64,000 bases of DNA from Zingiber officinale (Eukaryota; Streptophyta; Magnoliopsida; Zingiberales; Zingiberaceae): positions 75,402,688-75,466,687 of the forward strand of contig NC_056000.1 in assembly GCF_018446385.1 (NCBI RefSeq). The letters are read 5' to 3'. Positions 35,890-47,800 of this stretch are shown here, one piece after another (positions within the stretch are counted from its first letter, which is position 1; each line of letters begins with the position of its first letter). The notes beneath the pieces were generated by a model, which had not been told where the DNA came from, did not search any database, and saw only the letters and a program-made list of their open reading frames with translations. Made by a program: the position numbers and the translations under genes.

Positions 35890-37201
35890 TTCACCACTCT
35901 TGCACTGTAGCAGCAATGCATTTGTCAATGTCAGACAGAGTCATGGCAATGTTGATTGTACCAGCTGCATCCGTCTTTACATTCCAGAACAGGCAAAGAT
36001 TCCCACAGACGATCTCAAATTTGATCCTGTCCGGAAGTTGAGTAGATGAAGGGGTTGATGATGTGGCTGGAATGTTATCGGAGGAGAGACTTCGAGTTGG
36101 GAGTTGAGGACCTATGCATACAACAGACAGAGCCAATGAGAACATTAAACCGAGAACCAGGAAAAGGGTCCCTGGCGCAGGTACTCCGACACTCAAGTCA
36201 GAATAGTAGTTGAGCAAAAAAGGAGAAGAAGATGATCAGTAGAACAGTAGAACAATGGAACTTGAGTGTCTTTGGATGCATCCACCTACCTAGCCAACAG
36301 AGAGGACACCCTTTTATACCCTTCTCATAACCTCCGTAATAATGAGGCGGTAGAGAATATCTGGTGTCAGAATATATCGGATGATGGAGTATGTACAACA
36401 GTCTGTCCTTAGGCAGAGGAAGATTTAATTGCATGTATATGTCAAAATAAGGGAATATTCTCTGGTGAGTAATTGTTATTCTCTGACAAGCTTTTATGAT
36501 TCCCTAACAATGTTATCTCCTAGAGGAGATCCGACTGGTTCTGGGTCCGGACGAATGTATGCTGAGAGACTTGCACATGAGAAGTGGAGAGCTAAACCCC
36601 ATATGTCCAACCAACTCTAGTGTCGTCCGAGTGTATGTTAAGAGACTTGCATCGGAGAAATGGGGAGCTAAGCCCCATATGTCAGGTCGGCTCTATGACT
36701 CGACTGGTTGTATTCTGTTGTATGCTAAGAGACTTACATAGGAGAAGTGGAAAGCTGAGTCCCGTATGCTTGACCGACTGCTGAGAGAGTTGCAAGGAGA
36801 AGTGGGAAGATGAGCCCCGTGTATACTGAGAGACTTGCACAAGAGAAGTGGAGAGCTAAGTTTCATATGTCTGGCCGACTCTAGAACTCGATCTGTCGTA
36901 TGTTGAGAGACTTGCAAGGAGAAGTGGGGAGTTGAGCCCCGTATGCTCGGCTGGCTATAGGGCCGCTCAGATGTATACTTAGAGACTTGCACAAAAGTAG
37001 TGGGGATCTAAGCCCCGTATGTTCGACCGGCTTTAGGATCTCAACGACTGTATGCTGAGAGACTTGCACAAAAGAAGTTAGGAGCTAAGTCTCGTATGCC
37101 CGACCGGCTCTAGGACTTGATCGGCTGTATATTGACAGATTTGTAAGGAGAAGTGGAGAGTTGAACTCCGTATACCTGGCCGGCTATAAGGTTGTCCGGG
37201 T
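35890..37201 (-). repeat. Diverged LTR-like block with ~75-bp 'tatgctgagag' subrepeats
   Basis: It is a diverged relative of the 678-bp units (compare 36040-36440 with 19040-19400). Its minus-strand TATA-like signal (revcomp of 'cccttttatacccttctc') is near 36310. From 36540 to 37201 it carries about nine subrepeats of the form 'tatgctgagagacttgcaca' plus 'agaagtggggagctaagccc'. It was interrupted by hAT-1 and hAT-2 and resumes after 53865. Fossil LTR, probably Ty3/gypsy style. Confidence 0.7.
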
Positions 37202-40054
37202 AGACTTGACCACGGTTCAGAACTGTCGGTTCAACTATTCCAGGCAAGTTGACCCTTAACCACCCAAGACGGTTACGGTTCACGGTTCGGAACCACCGAT
37301 TCACAGTTCAGTTCATGGTTCGTCACGGTTCGCCACAGTTCAAGATTATTATGTTAAAAAAATTAAAAATTAAAAATTATAAATTATAAACCAAACATTA
37401 CAAATTACAAATTAAAATTTATTGGAAAAAGGGCTTGCACTTATTTAAGTTGCATATGTATCCCCTTAGGGGAATCAAAGCTCACGTAGTTCTTTTACAT
37501 TTTTATTCTTTCACATTTTCACTCACTTCCATTTCCTGTTCCTGTCGTATTCATTCCTTCAGTATCAAAATCTTCAACTTCGTCATCTGAAAGTTGCATT
37601 CCTTGGATTCTTTTCTCCGCTCTGGTCCAATCGTCCAGTAATGCTTGGGCTTCCAATGAGTCGGGAGACAAAGTTGATTGTCGTTCATCTAATATGTTGC
37701 CGCCGTCACTGAACGTCTGCTCCACAGCAACAGTTGACACTAGACAAGCTAAATTTCTTTGGCGATCACGGAGAGGACAGGAAAGCTTTGAGCCTTCTGT
37801 GACCACCACTTTAAGATATTGAAATTTTCGCTATCTGCTTCATTAAAATCAAAAGAAGTTGTAAAATAATTTTTAAGTTCCTGTGTGTAACTTGAGGATC
37901 CTCGTGGATGTTTTGTTCGTTCTTTTAATAAAAGTTGTGCTTTTGTAAGTTTTAAATTACTACTAGTAGTTTGTTGTAATTCAAAAATATTAATTTGTGT
38001 TTCATATTTTGCATAATATTGATTATAAATATCATATAAATAAATTCTAACATTATATATAATATTAACTAGATAAGGAGAAGAAGAATCTTTAATTGAA
38101 ATTAAAGCGTTGTAATATAAAGTTAACATTTCTTGTAAAACTTCTAATTTAAATCTAGGATCTAAAGCAAATGCAATTAAATAAATTTCAGGAATAAAAT
38201 AAAAATATTTTTTCCATTTAGTTTTCATAGCTAAGATGCAAGGAGATAAAGATTCATTATTAATATGTTCATTTAAAACTAATAATATATTAGAAAATTT
38301 TTCTAAAACTAATTGAGCAGTGGGATAATAAACACCGGAAAGCTGTTCGATTGCATCATTAAATACTTTTAAAATTTCACAAATACTACTACAAATATTC
38401 TATTGTTGTGAAAATAAATATATATTAGTATTAGTATTTTGTGCAAAAAATGAGCATAATAATTCTTTATATTCAAATGAATCTTGTAATAATTGGTATG
38501 TTGAATTCCAACGTGTTGGTACATCACGTGGAAATTTTTTAGGTCTCATTCCATTAGTTTTACAAAACCTACCCCATTGTTTCATTATAGATGGATGAGA
38601 CCATAAATAAGAAATTACAATTCTAATTGGTTTAATATAACTTTCTAAAATTTCTAAATCATCTTGAACACATACATTTAAAACATGGCATACACAACGA
38701 ATATAAAAAAATAAACCGCCAATAATAGGTTGACAAATAAATTTTAGATCATCTATACAAGCGGTATTGGAACTAGCATTATCTAATGATGTTGAAAATA
38801 TTTTATGAGTTAAGTCATATTCTTCTAAAATTAAACATAATAATTGTACGATGTTATGAGCATTATGTGATTCAACAAAAACTCTATAAGCTAATAATCT
38901 TTTTTGGAGGTTCCAAGAGTTATCGATCCAATGACAAGTCACACCTATATATGAATGTGTTTGCCAATGATCACTCCAAATATCATAACATAAAGAAACT
39001 TTATTATCTAATTTACTAAATTCATTAATTAAATTCTTTTTTCCTTGTTTTACTAATTTTTTAATTGTATGAGTAAATGTAGTTTTAGGAACATGTTTAG
39101 CACATGGATTAAGAGATTCTTTACAAAAATCTTCAATGTGCATTTAGATCCAAAATTAAAAGAAAGATGTTCTACGAAAACAAATTTAGCTAACGATTCT
39201 CTTAATTTATTATCCGAATATAAAAATAAACAGAAATCGGTACTACCGCTAGTTGAAGAAAATCTTGATAATTGTGTTTGAGAACGGTCGAGTCCAAATT
39301 CCGTCGGGTGCTTCATTTCTACATGTCGTTTCAACGACCCATAGCCGTCGCCGACTTGGAATTTGTAGGAAGCATTGCGGTGCATATATTTTGCACGCAT
39401 TTCTCCCGATGGAAGAGTGACCTTTTCAAAATGTTTAGTGAAAATAGAAGACTTTAGAGGAGGAAGTTCCTGAACCTTAGAAGTAATTGCATCGGTACTT
39501 CCTTGTGTTTCAGGTGTCGGATTCAAAAGATGCTCAATCTCATCATTGGTAGATTGAATGTTGGGGTCCTCCTCCCATGGAATCATTATTTCCTTTTCCT
39601 TCCGAGCTCGAGATGACGCACCTCCGCGGCCTCCTTCCATTGTAATTGAAAATTGGAAACGAAAGCGTGTAGAGTATATGAAATTGAGATTAAGAGTAGA
39701 GAAGATGTGTGTAAAAATGATGAAATAAGTTCTCTATTTATAGAGTTTTGATAGTAACAGACACTAAATCATAGTCATTGATAAAAAAAGGTCAAATGAT
39801 CCTAACCGTTGAAAAAAATACCCAAACCCCCCCTCTCCCACCGACAGTTCAAGCCGGTAAAAAAAACAAATGTTGAACAGGCGGTTAACCGGTGGCCCGC
39901 CGGTTTTGCACCAACAGAACCTGAACCGGACCGACAACTTGCCAGGCCGGTTCCAGTTCGACCTGGCAAACTGGGTCAACGGACAACCAGCCCGTTGACC
40001 CGGTTATGGGCCCGGGTCGGGTCTAGGCCAGACCCAACCCGGGGTCGGGTCTTC
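37202..40054 (-). mobile_element. hAT DNA transposon, hAT-1 (2.85 kb, Ac-like, minus strand)
   Basis: It is flanked by an 8-bp target duplication with one difference, GTCCGGGT (37194-37201) and GTCTGGGT (40055-40062), the length typical of hAT. Ends match as inverted repeats: AGACTTGACCACGG at the left, and at the right the complement of AGACCCGACCCCGG, 11 of 14 identical. Subterminal 'cggttc'/'gaaccg' motifs are frequent on both sides. The interior encodes a BED-finger hAT transposase on the minus strand (37519-39640). The host sequence on both sides is the 'tatgctgagag' subrepeat. Confidence 0.88.
37519..39640 (-). pseudogene. hAT-1 transposase (BED zinc finger, RNase H-like, hAT dimerisation)
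   Basis: Read from 39640 down: a BED-finger region (GYGSLKRHVEMKHP), then a catalytic RNase H-like domain with CYDIWSDHWQTHSYIGVTCH, SLDNASSN, RCVCHVLN and DVPTRWNSTYQLL. A middle domain with FALDPRFKLEVL follows, then the C-terminal hAT dimerisation domain (VSTVAVEQTFSDGGN). It is broken by a frameshift near 39143, an in-frame TAG at 38400-38402 and a frameshift near 37750. Two zinc-binding cysteines of the BED finger also look lost (KYMHRN where CxxC is expected). Close to the RICESLEEPER-type proteins of grasses, but this is a dead transposon gene, not a domesticated host gene. Confidence 0.9.
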
Positions 40055-40243
40055 GTCTGGGTATATGCTGAGAGTTATACAGGAAAAATGAGGATCTGAA
40101 TCCCGTATATTTTACCTAGGGCTGGAATTTTTTACAAAATTCCCAACCCTTCCCGACTCCCAACCCGTTCCCGTCCTGAATTTCTCTCGACCCAAATCTT
40201 TCCCAACCCAAGTGGTCGGGATTTTTCCGGACCTGACTAAAAT

Positions 40244-40975
40244 CGGGAAAAGGATCGGTAACACAAGTTCTACTCGACGGGCTTCCCGACCCGACCCGAA
40301 TATATTAATAATAATTTTTAATTCAACTTTTTTTAAAAAAAATAATATAAAAAATTAGGTTTAAAAATTAAAATATCAAACTTTAACTAAAGTATGCTTT
40401 TAATTAACACAAAAAGAAAAATAACTAAACAGTAATTCAGTAAACTAGGGTTCCGTTGTTACACATCTCAATTCTCAAATTCTCATTCACTCCTCGTTCA
40501 CTTCACGCCACACGTGAATCTGCTGTTCGTCGTTCACCCTTCGCTCGTTCACCGTTCACCCTTCGTCCTCGGCTCCTCGCCCTCGCGGTCTCGCCCTCGC
40601 CCTCGCCCTTCGGGAAAAGGATCGGGTACACAAGTTCTACCCGACGAGCTTCCCGACCCGACCCGAATATATTAATAATAATTTTTAATTCAACTTTTTT
40701 TTTAAAAATATAATATTAAAAATTAGGTTTAAAAATTAAAATATCAAACTTAACTAAAGTATGATTTTAATTAACACAAAAAGAAAAATAACTAAACAGT
40801 AATTTAGTAAACTAGGGTTCCATTGTTACGCATCTCAATTCTCAAATTCTCATTCACTCCTCGTTCACTTCACGCCACACGTGAATCTATCGTTCGTCAT
40901 TCTCCCTTCGCTCGTTCACCGTTCACCCTTAGTCCTCGGCTCCTCGCCCTCGCGGTCTCGCCCTCGCCCTTCACC
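40244..40975. repeat. 367-bp tandem duplication in the 5' part of hAT-2
   Basis: The segment starting 'cgggaaaaggatcgg' at 40244 is repeated from 40611. Each copy has an AT-rich part and a GC-rich 'cctcgccctcgcggtctcgc' part. It lies upstream of the transposase reading frame and may duplicate its promoter or leader. Confidence 0.85.
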
Positions 40976-41877
40976 CTCGCCCTTCGCCGTTCGCCGATTT
41001 ATTCCACTGGAACCCTAGCCCCCGCCCACACGGCCACACCTCCTTTAGCGACAGTCACTTTCCGACAGTTAGCAGGCACCTTCAGCGGTAAGCTATAGTG
41101 AATATGGATGTAATTTCTAGTTGTTCATTGTGATATGTCCAATAAGTATAAATGGAGCCTAGGGCAATTTTTGCTTATAGTTATTAGATTGCTTGTGGCT
41201 GTGGATTTTGGTCCTAGATCATGTTGAATTTAGTATGGTTATGGTAGTTTATGGAAATATCCAGGTCATTTTTTTTTGTTATTGTATGACTAGTGTTCAA
41301 GTTACTAGCATGAGTATTAGTGTAATAACTTATGTTTGATGTTGCTGCTTTCATATGGATTCAATCAATTTGTTCACCATGATGGTATGTGTATTATATT
41401 TCTGATGAACTGAATTTCTTATAATATTCTCTACATGTTATATAGGTTTTATATTTCTCTTAATCTTGGTCCCTAATTACTTGAGTATCGTGAACATGCA
41501 TTTGTATGCTATTTTGTCTAGTACAACTATCTAAATATTGTGTTCTGCCTTGTGATAAGTTCCTTGGGGGCTCAGTAAAGTGTTGATTCAAAAGTGTTCT
41601 GTCTTGCGATATATTTCTATATACTTTTTTATCATGATGTCAAATTGTCAATCTCTATTTTTCTTAAATCTTGCTCACCTAGCATTCTCTTTAATTAGTA
41701 ATATTTGAATGTTTCTAACTGTGCAGCTGTCTGATTCTGAACGATATTCATATTATTATAGCCATTCATAAGTTCATTCATGGATGCATCTAGCGGAAGT
41801 GGTAGCTCTCCTTCCATCACTCAACCTCACACAGTAGCAGTATCGCCATCCAAAACATCAATCATTCATGAGGAAGT

Positions 41878-44800
41878 TGTTAGGATGTATACTAAAAGCC
41901 TAGCTTTTGGTATAAACATTTATCTAGAAATAAGAATCACATTGGTCAAATATCTACATTTATGATAAATGTAGTTGTTCAATTAATTTATATTGTAGAT
42001 AACATGGTGTGTGGTGTCACACACAGAAGATCATGTTATTAGTACCTTATAAATTATAAACAGTAGCTCACGACCAAGATGGAAAGGAACAAACCATTAG
42101 AAGGTCGTAGTGTAATTAGGTATTAGTTTATCTTAACTATATAATTACACTAGTACACTTAGAGTATATTGAGTAGGACCATTAGAGGTCATTTCTTTTA
42201 TACTGACTTTATAAAGGAACAAAGACCTCAGTTATTATGTAAGTGTGTGCTCTTAATCCTAATATAATAACAAGCACATATATTTGATATTTATTTCTTT
42301 AATTTATCAATGGGTGAGATTTAGTTCGATAAATCAATAAGCCCGATAAGTTGGGAAATGATATCACTTATAGTGTGTGTTGTTGATTATAGAAAGAAAC
42401 TGTGTCCTAGTAATCTAGGTTGAGAATGTCCCCAAGAGGAGCTCATAAGGATTATCATGTTAAACCCTGCAGGTGGACTTTGTCCGACATGATGATAAGG
42501 TTGAGTGGTACTACTCTTGGACTAAGATATTAATTAAATGAGTTGTCAGTAACTCACTTAATTAGTGGACATTCGACATCTTAAACACAGGGAGACTAAC
42601 ACACTCATAATAAGAAGGAGCCCAAAATGTAATTTGGGATTGGTGCAGTAGTTCAATAATAGTTCTCTAGTGGAATGAATTATTATTGATAAAATTAAGT
42701 TGTGTATTCGGGGCGAACACGAGATGCTTAATTTTATCGGGAGACCAAAACTAATTCCTCCTCTCGGTCCCTATCGTAGCCTCTTGTATATAGAGATTTA
42801 TACCCACCACATACCCACCTTCTTACCCATCCAATGGGGCCGGCCAAGCTAGTTTGGAACCCAAGCTAGGGCCGGCCAAGAACAAGTGGATGAGCCAAGT
42901 TGGTGGCCGGCCAAAGCTTGGGTCTCAAGCTTAGGTGGCCGGCCACTAAAATATTAAAAAGGATTTTTATTAAAATTATTTCTTATGTGGATATCATGAT
43001 TTTAAAAGAGAGTTTAAAAAATAAAAATTTCCTTTTATAACTTTCTACAAAAGATTAAGAGAAGAGATTAATCTCTTTCCTTATTTGTAGATTAAAAGGA
43101 TGGTTTTAATTTTTGGTAAAAACTTTCCTTATTTGTAAATCATCTACATGTTTAAAAGAGAGTTTAAAATTTGAAATCTTTTCTTATTTGTTGATTAAAA
43201 GGTGGATTTTAAATTTTAAGAAAACTTTCCTTTTTAACCATGTTCATGATTTAAAAGAGAGTTTAAAAATTAAATATTCTCTTTTATAAGTTTCTACAAG
43301 AGATTAAGAAAAGATTTGATATCTTTCCTTATTTGTAGATTAAAAGAGATTTTAATTTTTAGAGATAACTTTCTTTTTATCCACATGTTTAAAAGAAAGA
43401 TTTTAATTTATAAAATTTCCTTTTTACCAATAATGAAGGGATAAAAATTATTGGAGAAATTTTTTAAAAATTTCTGGAGACAAATTAGGAAGTTTAATTA
43501 ATTAAAACTTTCCTTGTTTTGGGGAGAAGAGTGGCCGACCAAATAAATTGGAGAAGAGAAAATTATTTTTAATTAAATAAATTTTCCTTTTCATGGCAAA
43601 AGAATTAAGGAAGTTTTTATTTAAATTTCCTTATTTGCCAAGACCAAGGATTATAAAAGAGGGGGTAGAGGTGCCTTCATGGTGAACGACTTTATTCTAT
43701 TTTCTCCATCTTTTCTTCCTTGGTGTGTCCGACCCTTCTCCTTTTCTCTCTTCCTCTTGTGTGGCCGAAATCCTTTATCTCTTGGAGCTTGGAGGAGGTG
43801 GCCGGATCTAGCTTGAGGAAGAAGGAGAGAAAGCTTGCATCCCTTGGAGCTTGGTTGGTGAAAAAAAGTTCTTCATCCTTTAGAAGATATGCTTGGCCGA
43901 AACTTGAAGGAAGGAAGAAGAAGGTGCCTTGGTGGTTCTCGTCTCGGAAGGCACTGCTATTATTTGTGTGACCGAAGAAAACCAACTATTAATTTGTCAA
44001 ATAAATAGGTTGACAAGATAATAAAATTAAAAACTCCTCTTACAAATGTTTGATTTTGTATACGTCCACACTATCGTGGCATACAAAAATCACGATGTTT
44101 GAGGTAATTTTATTTTGTCATAAAGATTTATTGATAAAATAATTAATGGGTAAAACCCTCCTCTTATAAATGTTTAAATTTTGTATACGTCTACATTATC
44201 GTGGCATGCAAAATTCATGGTGTTTGAGGTGTTAGTGAATTTAAATAATATTGTTTGAGAAATCAATGTTATTTTAAATTCAAAAGTTTTGACCAAATAT
44301 TTGATCAAAGACAGATCAACTATTAATTTTATTCGTCATAAATTAAAGTTGACGAGATAATAAAATTAATGGATAAAATCTCCTCTTTGATTTTGTATAC
44401 ATCCACACTATCGTGGCATACAAAATTCATGAGAATTTTAAGGAGTTGATCTTGACCAAATATTTTTGTGACTCTTAGGATTTAAAATGTTTGTCAATCC
44501 CCTAGTTGTTATACTATAGAAAAAACTTAGTAGTCCCAATTGTAATGATTGGAAATAGGACTTGGACATTAAGGTAGACTGTCTTCTTAGAACTAAGAAC
44601 AATATAGGTGTATTTAATTCATTAGTTGAAACATGTCTAGTGGTGTTATCTACCAGAACCTGGAGTGTAAATACAGATGCCATTAATCATGTCTGCAATT
44701 CATTGCAGGGTTCCAGGAAATCCGATAACTAAATGAAAATAAAAACACCATCCACATGGGCACTACTGCAAAAGTAGCAGCTGTTGCAGTAGGAGAGGTT

Positions 44801-47800
44801 TATTCTCTAATAGGAATAAAATATGGATTATTAGAAATTGTCTTTACATACTAAGTTTAGAAAGAACCTGATTTCAGTTTCTAAACTATTACAGAATAGA
44901 TATTGTGTCTATTTTGATAACAAAGTTGTTATCAAGAAAAATAGGAAAGTTATCTATTCTGGTATGTTGGTTGACAATTTATAATCCAATAACTCCCACG
45001 ATGCAATAAATGGAAATTAGTAACACATCTTCTAACTTTAAGAGAAAGCAACCTTCGGAAATGAACCAATTATATCTTTGGCATCTAAGGATAGGTTATA
45101 TTAACTTGAGTAGGATTCATTGGTAGTTGGTATTAGTAGTGGAAATCTTTCCAACCTGCAAGTCTTACTTGGAAGGAAAAATAATCAAGAAGTTTTTAAG
45201 TCTAAGGGGTATGGAGCCAAAGATATGTTGGAATTGGTTCATTCTGATTTGGGTGATCCTATGACTATCCAGGCAAGAGGTAGTATCAATATTTCGTCTA
45301 TTTTATAGACAACTATTCAAGATACAAATACATTTACTTAATGTGTCGCAAGACTAAGTACTTTGATTAGTTCAAAGAGTACAAGGCTGATGCAGAGAAA
45401 CGTTAAAGTAAAAGTATCAAGTCACTATGGTAAGATCGTAGTGGCAAGCACCTCTTGGGACAATTTAGGAGTTACTTATCAAAAGTAGGGATTCAATCCC
45501 AACTAACTACACCTGGTACACCCCAACAGAATGATGTAGTAGAAAGAAGGTATAAGGCTCTTATGGAATAATTAGATCGATGATGAGTTATTACCAAATT
45601 TGTTTTAAGGATATACACTGGAAACGGAAGTGAACATAGTACCTTCTAAGTCAGAACTCTCTACTCCCATAGAATTGCAGATTGGGTGTAAGTCTAGTCT
45701 GAAGCATATTCGGATTTGGGTGGTCTAGCACATGAGAGATACTGATAAAGTTGGATAGGAATTCACTTGTTTGTGGGTTATCCTAGAGAAACGAAAGTAT
45801 GTTTATAGTCTTAAAAATCAGAAGGTCATTGTTAGCATCAATGACTGATTTTTAAAAGAGGACTATATAATAAACCACGTGCCCATAAGTAATGAAATAA
45901 TAAAGGACATGTCTAATCTAGTACCAACTATACAAGATGAAATATCACAAGAAACTACAACACGTATCATAAATGATACACAATTACAGACAGTGCCTCA
46001 TCGTAGTGGGAGGATTGTCAAGCAACCTAAGAGATTCATATTTTGGGAGAGTTTTTGGACTTGATCCCAAATGAACATGAGCCTGATCCCGGACATATGA
46101 TAAAGCACTCCAAGATAAAGATGCAGCATCTTGGCAAAGAGCAATGAGTACAAAATTATAATATGTGTAAATCTGGAAGCTTGTAGAACCACCAGATGGT
46201 GTAAAAGCCATTGGGTAAAAATAGGTCTACAATAGGAAAAGATGGATAGACAGGAAGGTGGAAACTTTCAAAGCAAGGCTTGATGTAAAAGGAAACTTTT
46301 TCACTGGGAGTCATGCTTAAGTCTATCCGGATTCTTTTATCTATTTGGCAAGTGGATGTCAAGATAGCATTCCTTAATGGAAGTCTTGAAGAAAGCATCC
46401 ATATAAAGCAACTAGAAGAGTTCATTGTAAAGGGCAAAGAGCATCTTGTGTGCAAGCTCAATCAGTTTATGGACTGAGGCAAAGCTTCAAGGTCTTGGAA
46501 CATCCGGTTTATCAAAGTAATCCATACCTATGGATTTATTTAGTAACCGGATAAGTCTTGTGTATACAAAAAGTGTGTTGGAAACGTGGTGGTATTTCTT
46601 GTACTATACATAGATAACATTTTTGGTAGTTGGAAACAATATCAAAGTGTTGTCAGAAGTAAGGGTATGGTTGTCCAAACAATTCGATATGAAAGACTTG
46701 GGAGAATGTATATATTATTGGGATCAAAGTAATAAGGGATCGCAAGAAAAGAATATTTTACTTATCCCAAGCTTCATATATCGAAAAAAATCCTTGCTTG
46801 TTTTAAGCATGCAAAACTCTAAGAAAGGTTTCTTACCTTTTTAGCATGGAGTAAATTTATCTAAAGAGATGTCTCCGTAGACATCAAAGGAGATAAAGGA
46901 AATGAAGGCATTTCTTTATGCTTCGGCTGTCGGAAGCCTAATGTATGCTATGCACGAGATCAGAAATCTGTTTTGCCAAGGGCATTATTAGCAGATATCA
47001 AAGTAACCCTTGATAAGGACATTGGACTGCAGTAAAGCATATATTGAAGTACCTTAGAGGCACTAGAGATTATATACTAGCTTACAAGGCAGTTAATTTG
47101 GTCCCTGTGGGTTGCACGGATTTTGACTTCCAATCGGATAGGGACAATAGTAAGTCAACTTCGGGGTTTTGTGTTTACTTTAGAGGTAAAGTCATAACTA
47201 TGGAAGAGTGATAAGCATAGGTATTTTTCTGGACTCCACCATAGAAGCTGAGTATATGGCAAGCCTCTAAGGTAACCATAAAAGCTGAATGACTCAATAA
47301 CCTCAAGATAGACTTAGATATGATTTCTAGTTTGTCCAAAGATTATTACAATTTATTGTAATAATAGTGGTGCAGTAGCAAACTCGAAGAAACCATGAGT
47401 CTATAAGGCAAGTAAACACAATAGAGTGTAAGTACCACCCAATACGAGAAATCGTATAAATGAGGAGAAGTTGTTGCTGCCTAAATTGCATCAGATGATG
47501 ACCTATAGATCTTCTCACTAAGGCTCTTAAGGCAAGAGTTTTTGATAGGCGTGTTGAAGGGTTGAATCAGATGTATGGCAGTAGATATAGCAACTTAGTC
47601 TTTTAGTATAAGTGGGAGATTGTTAGGATGTATACTAAAAGCCTAGCCTTTGGTATAAACATTTATCTAGAAATAAGAATCACATTGGTCAAATATCTAC
47701 ATTTATGATAAATGTAGTTGTTCAATTAATTTATATTGTAGATAACATGGTGTGTGGTGTCACACACAGAAGATCATGTTATCAGTACCTTATAAATTAT

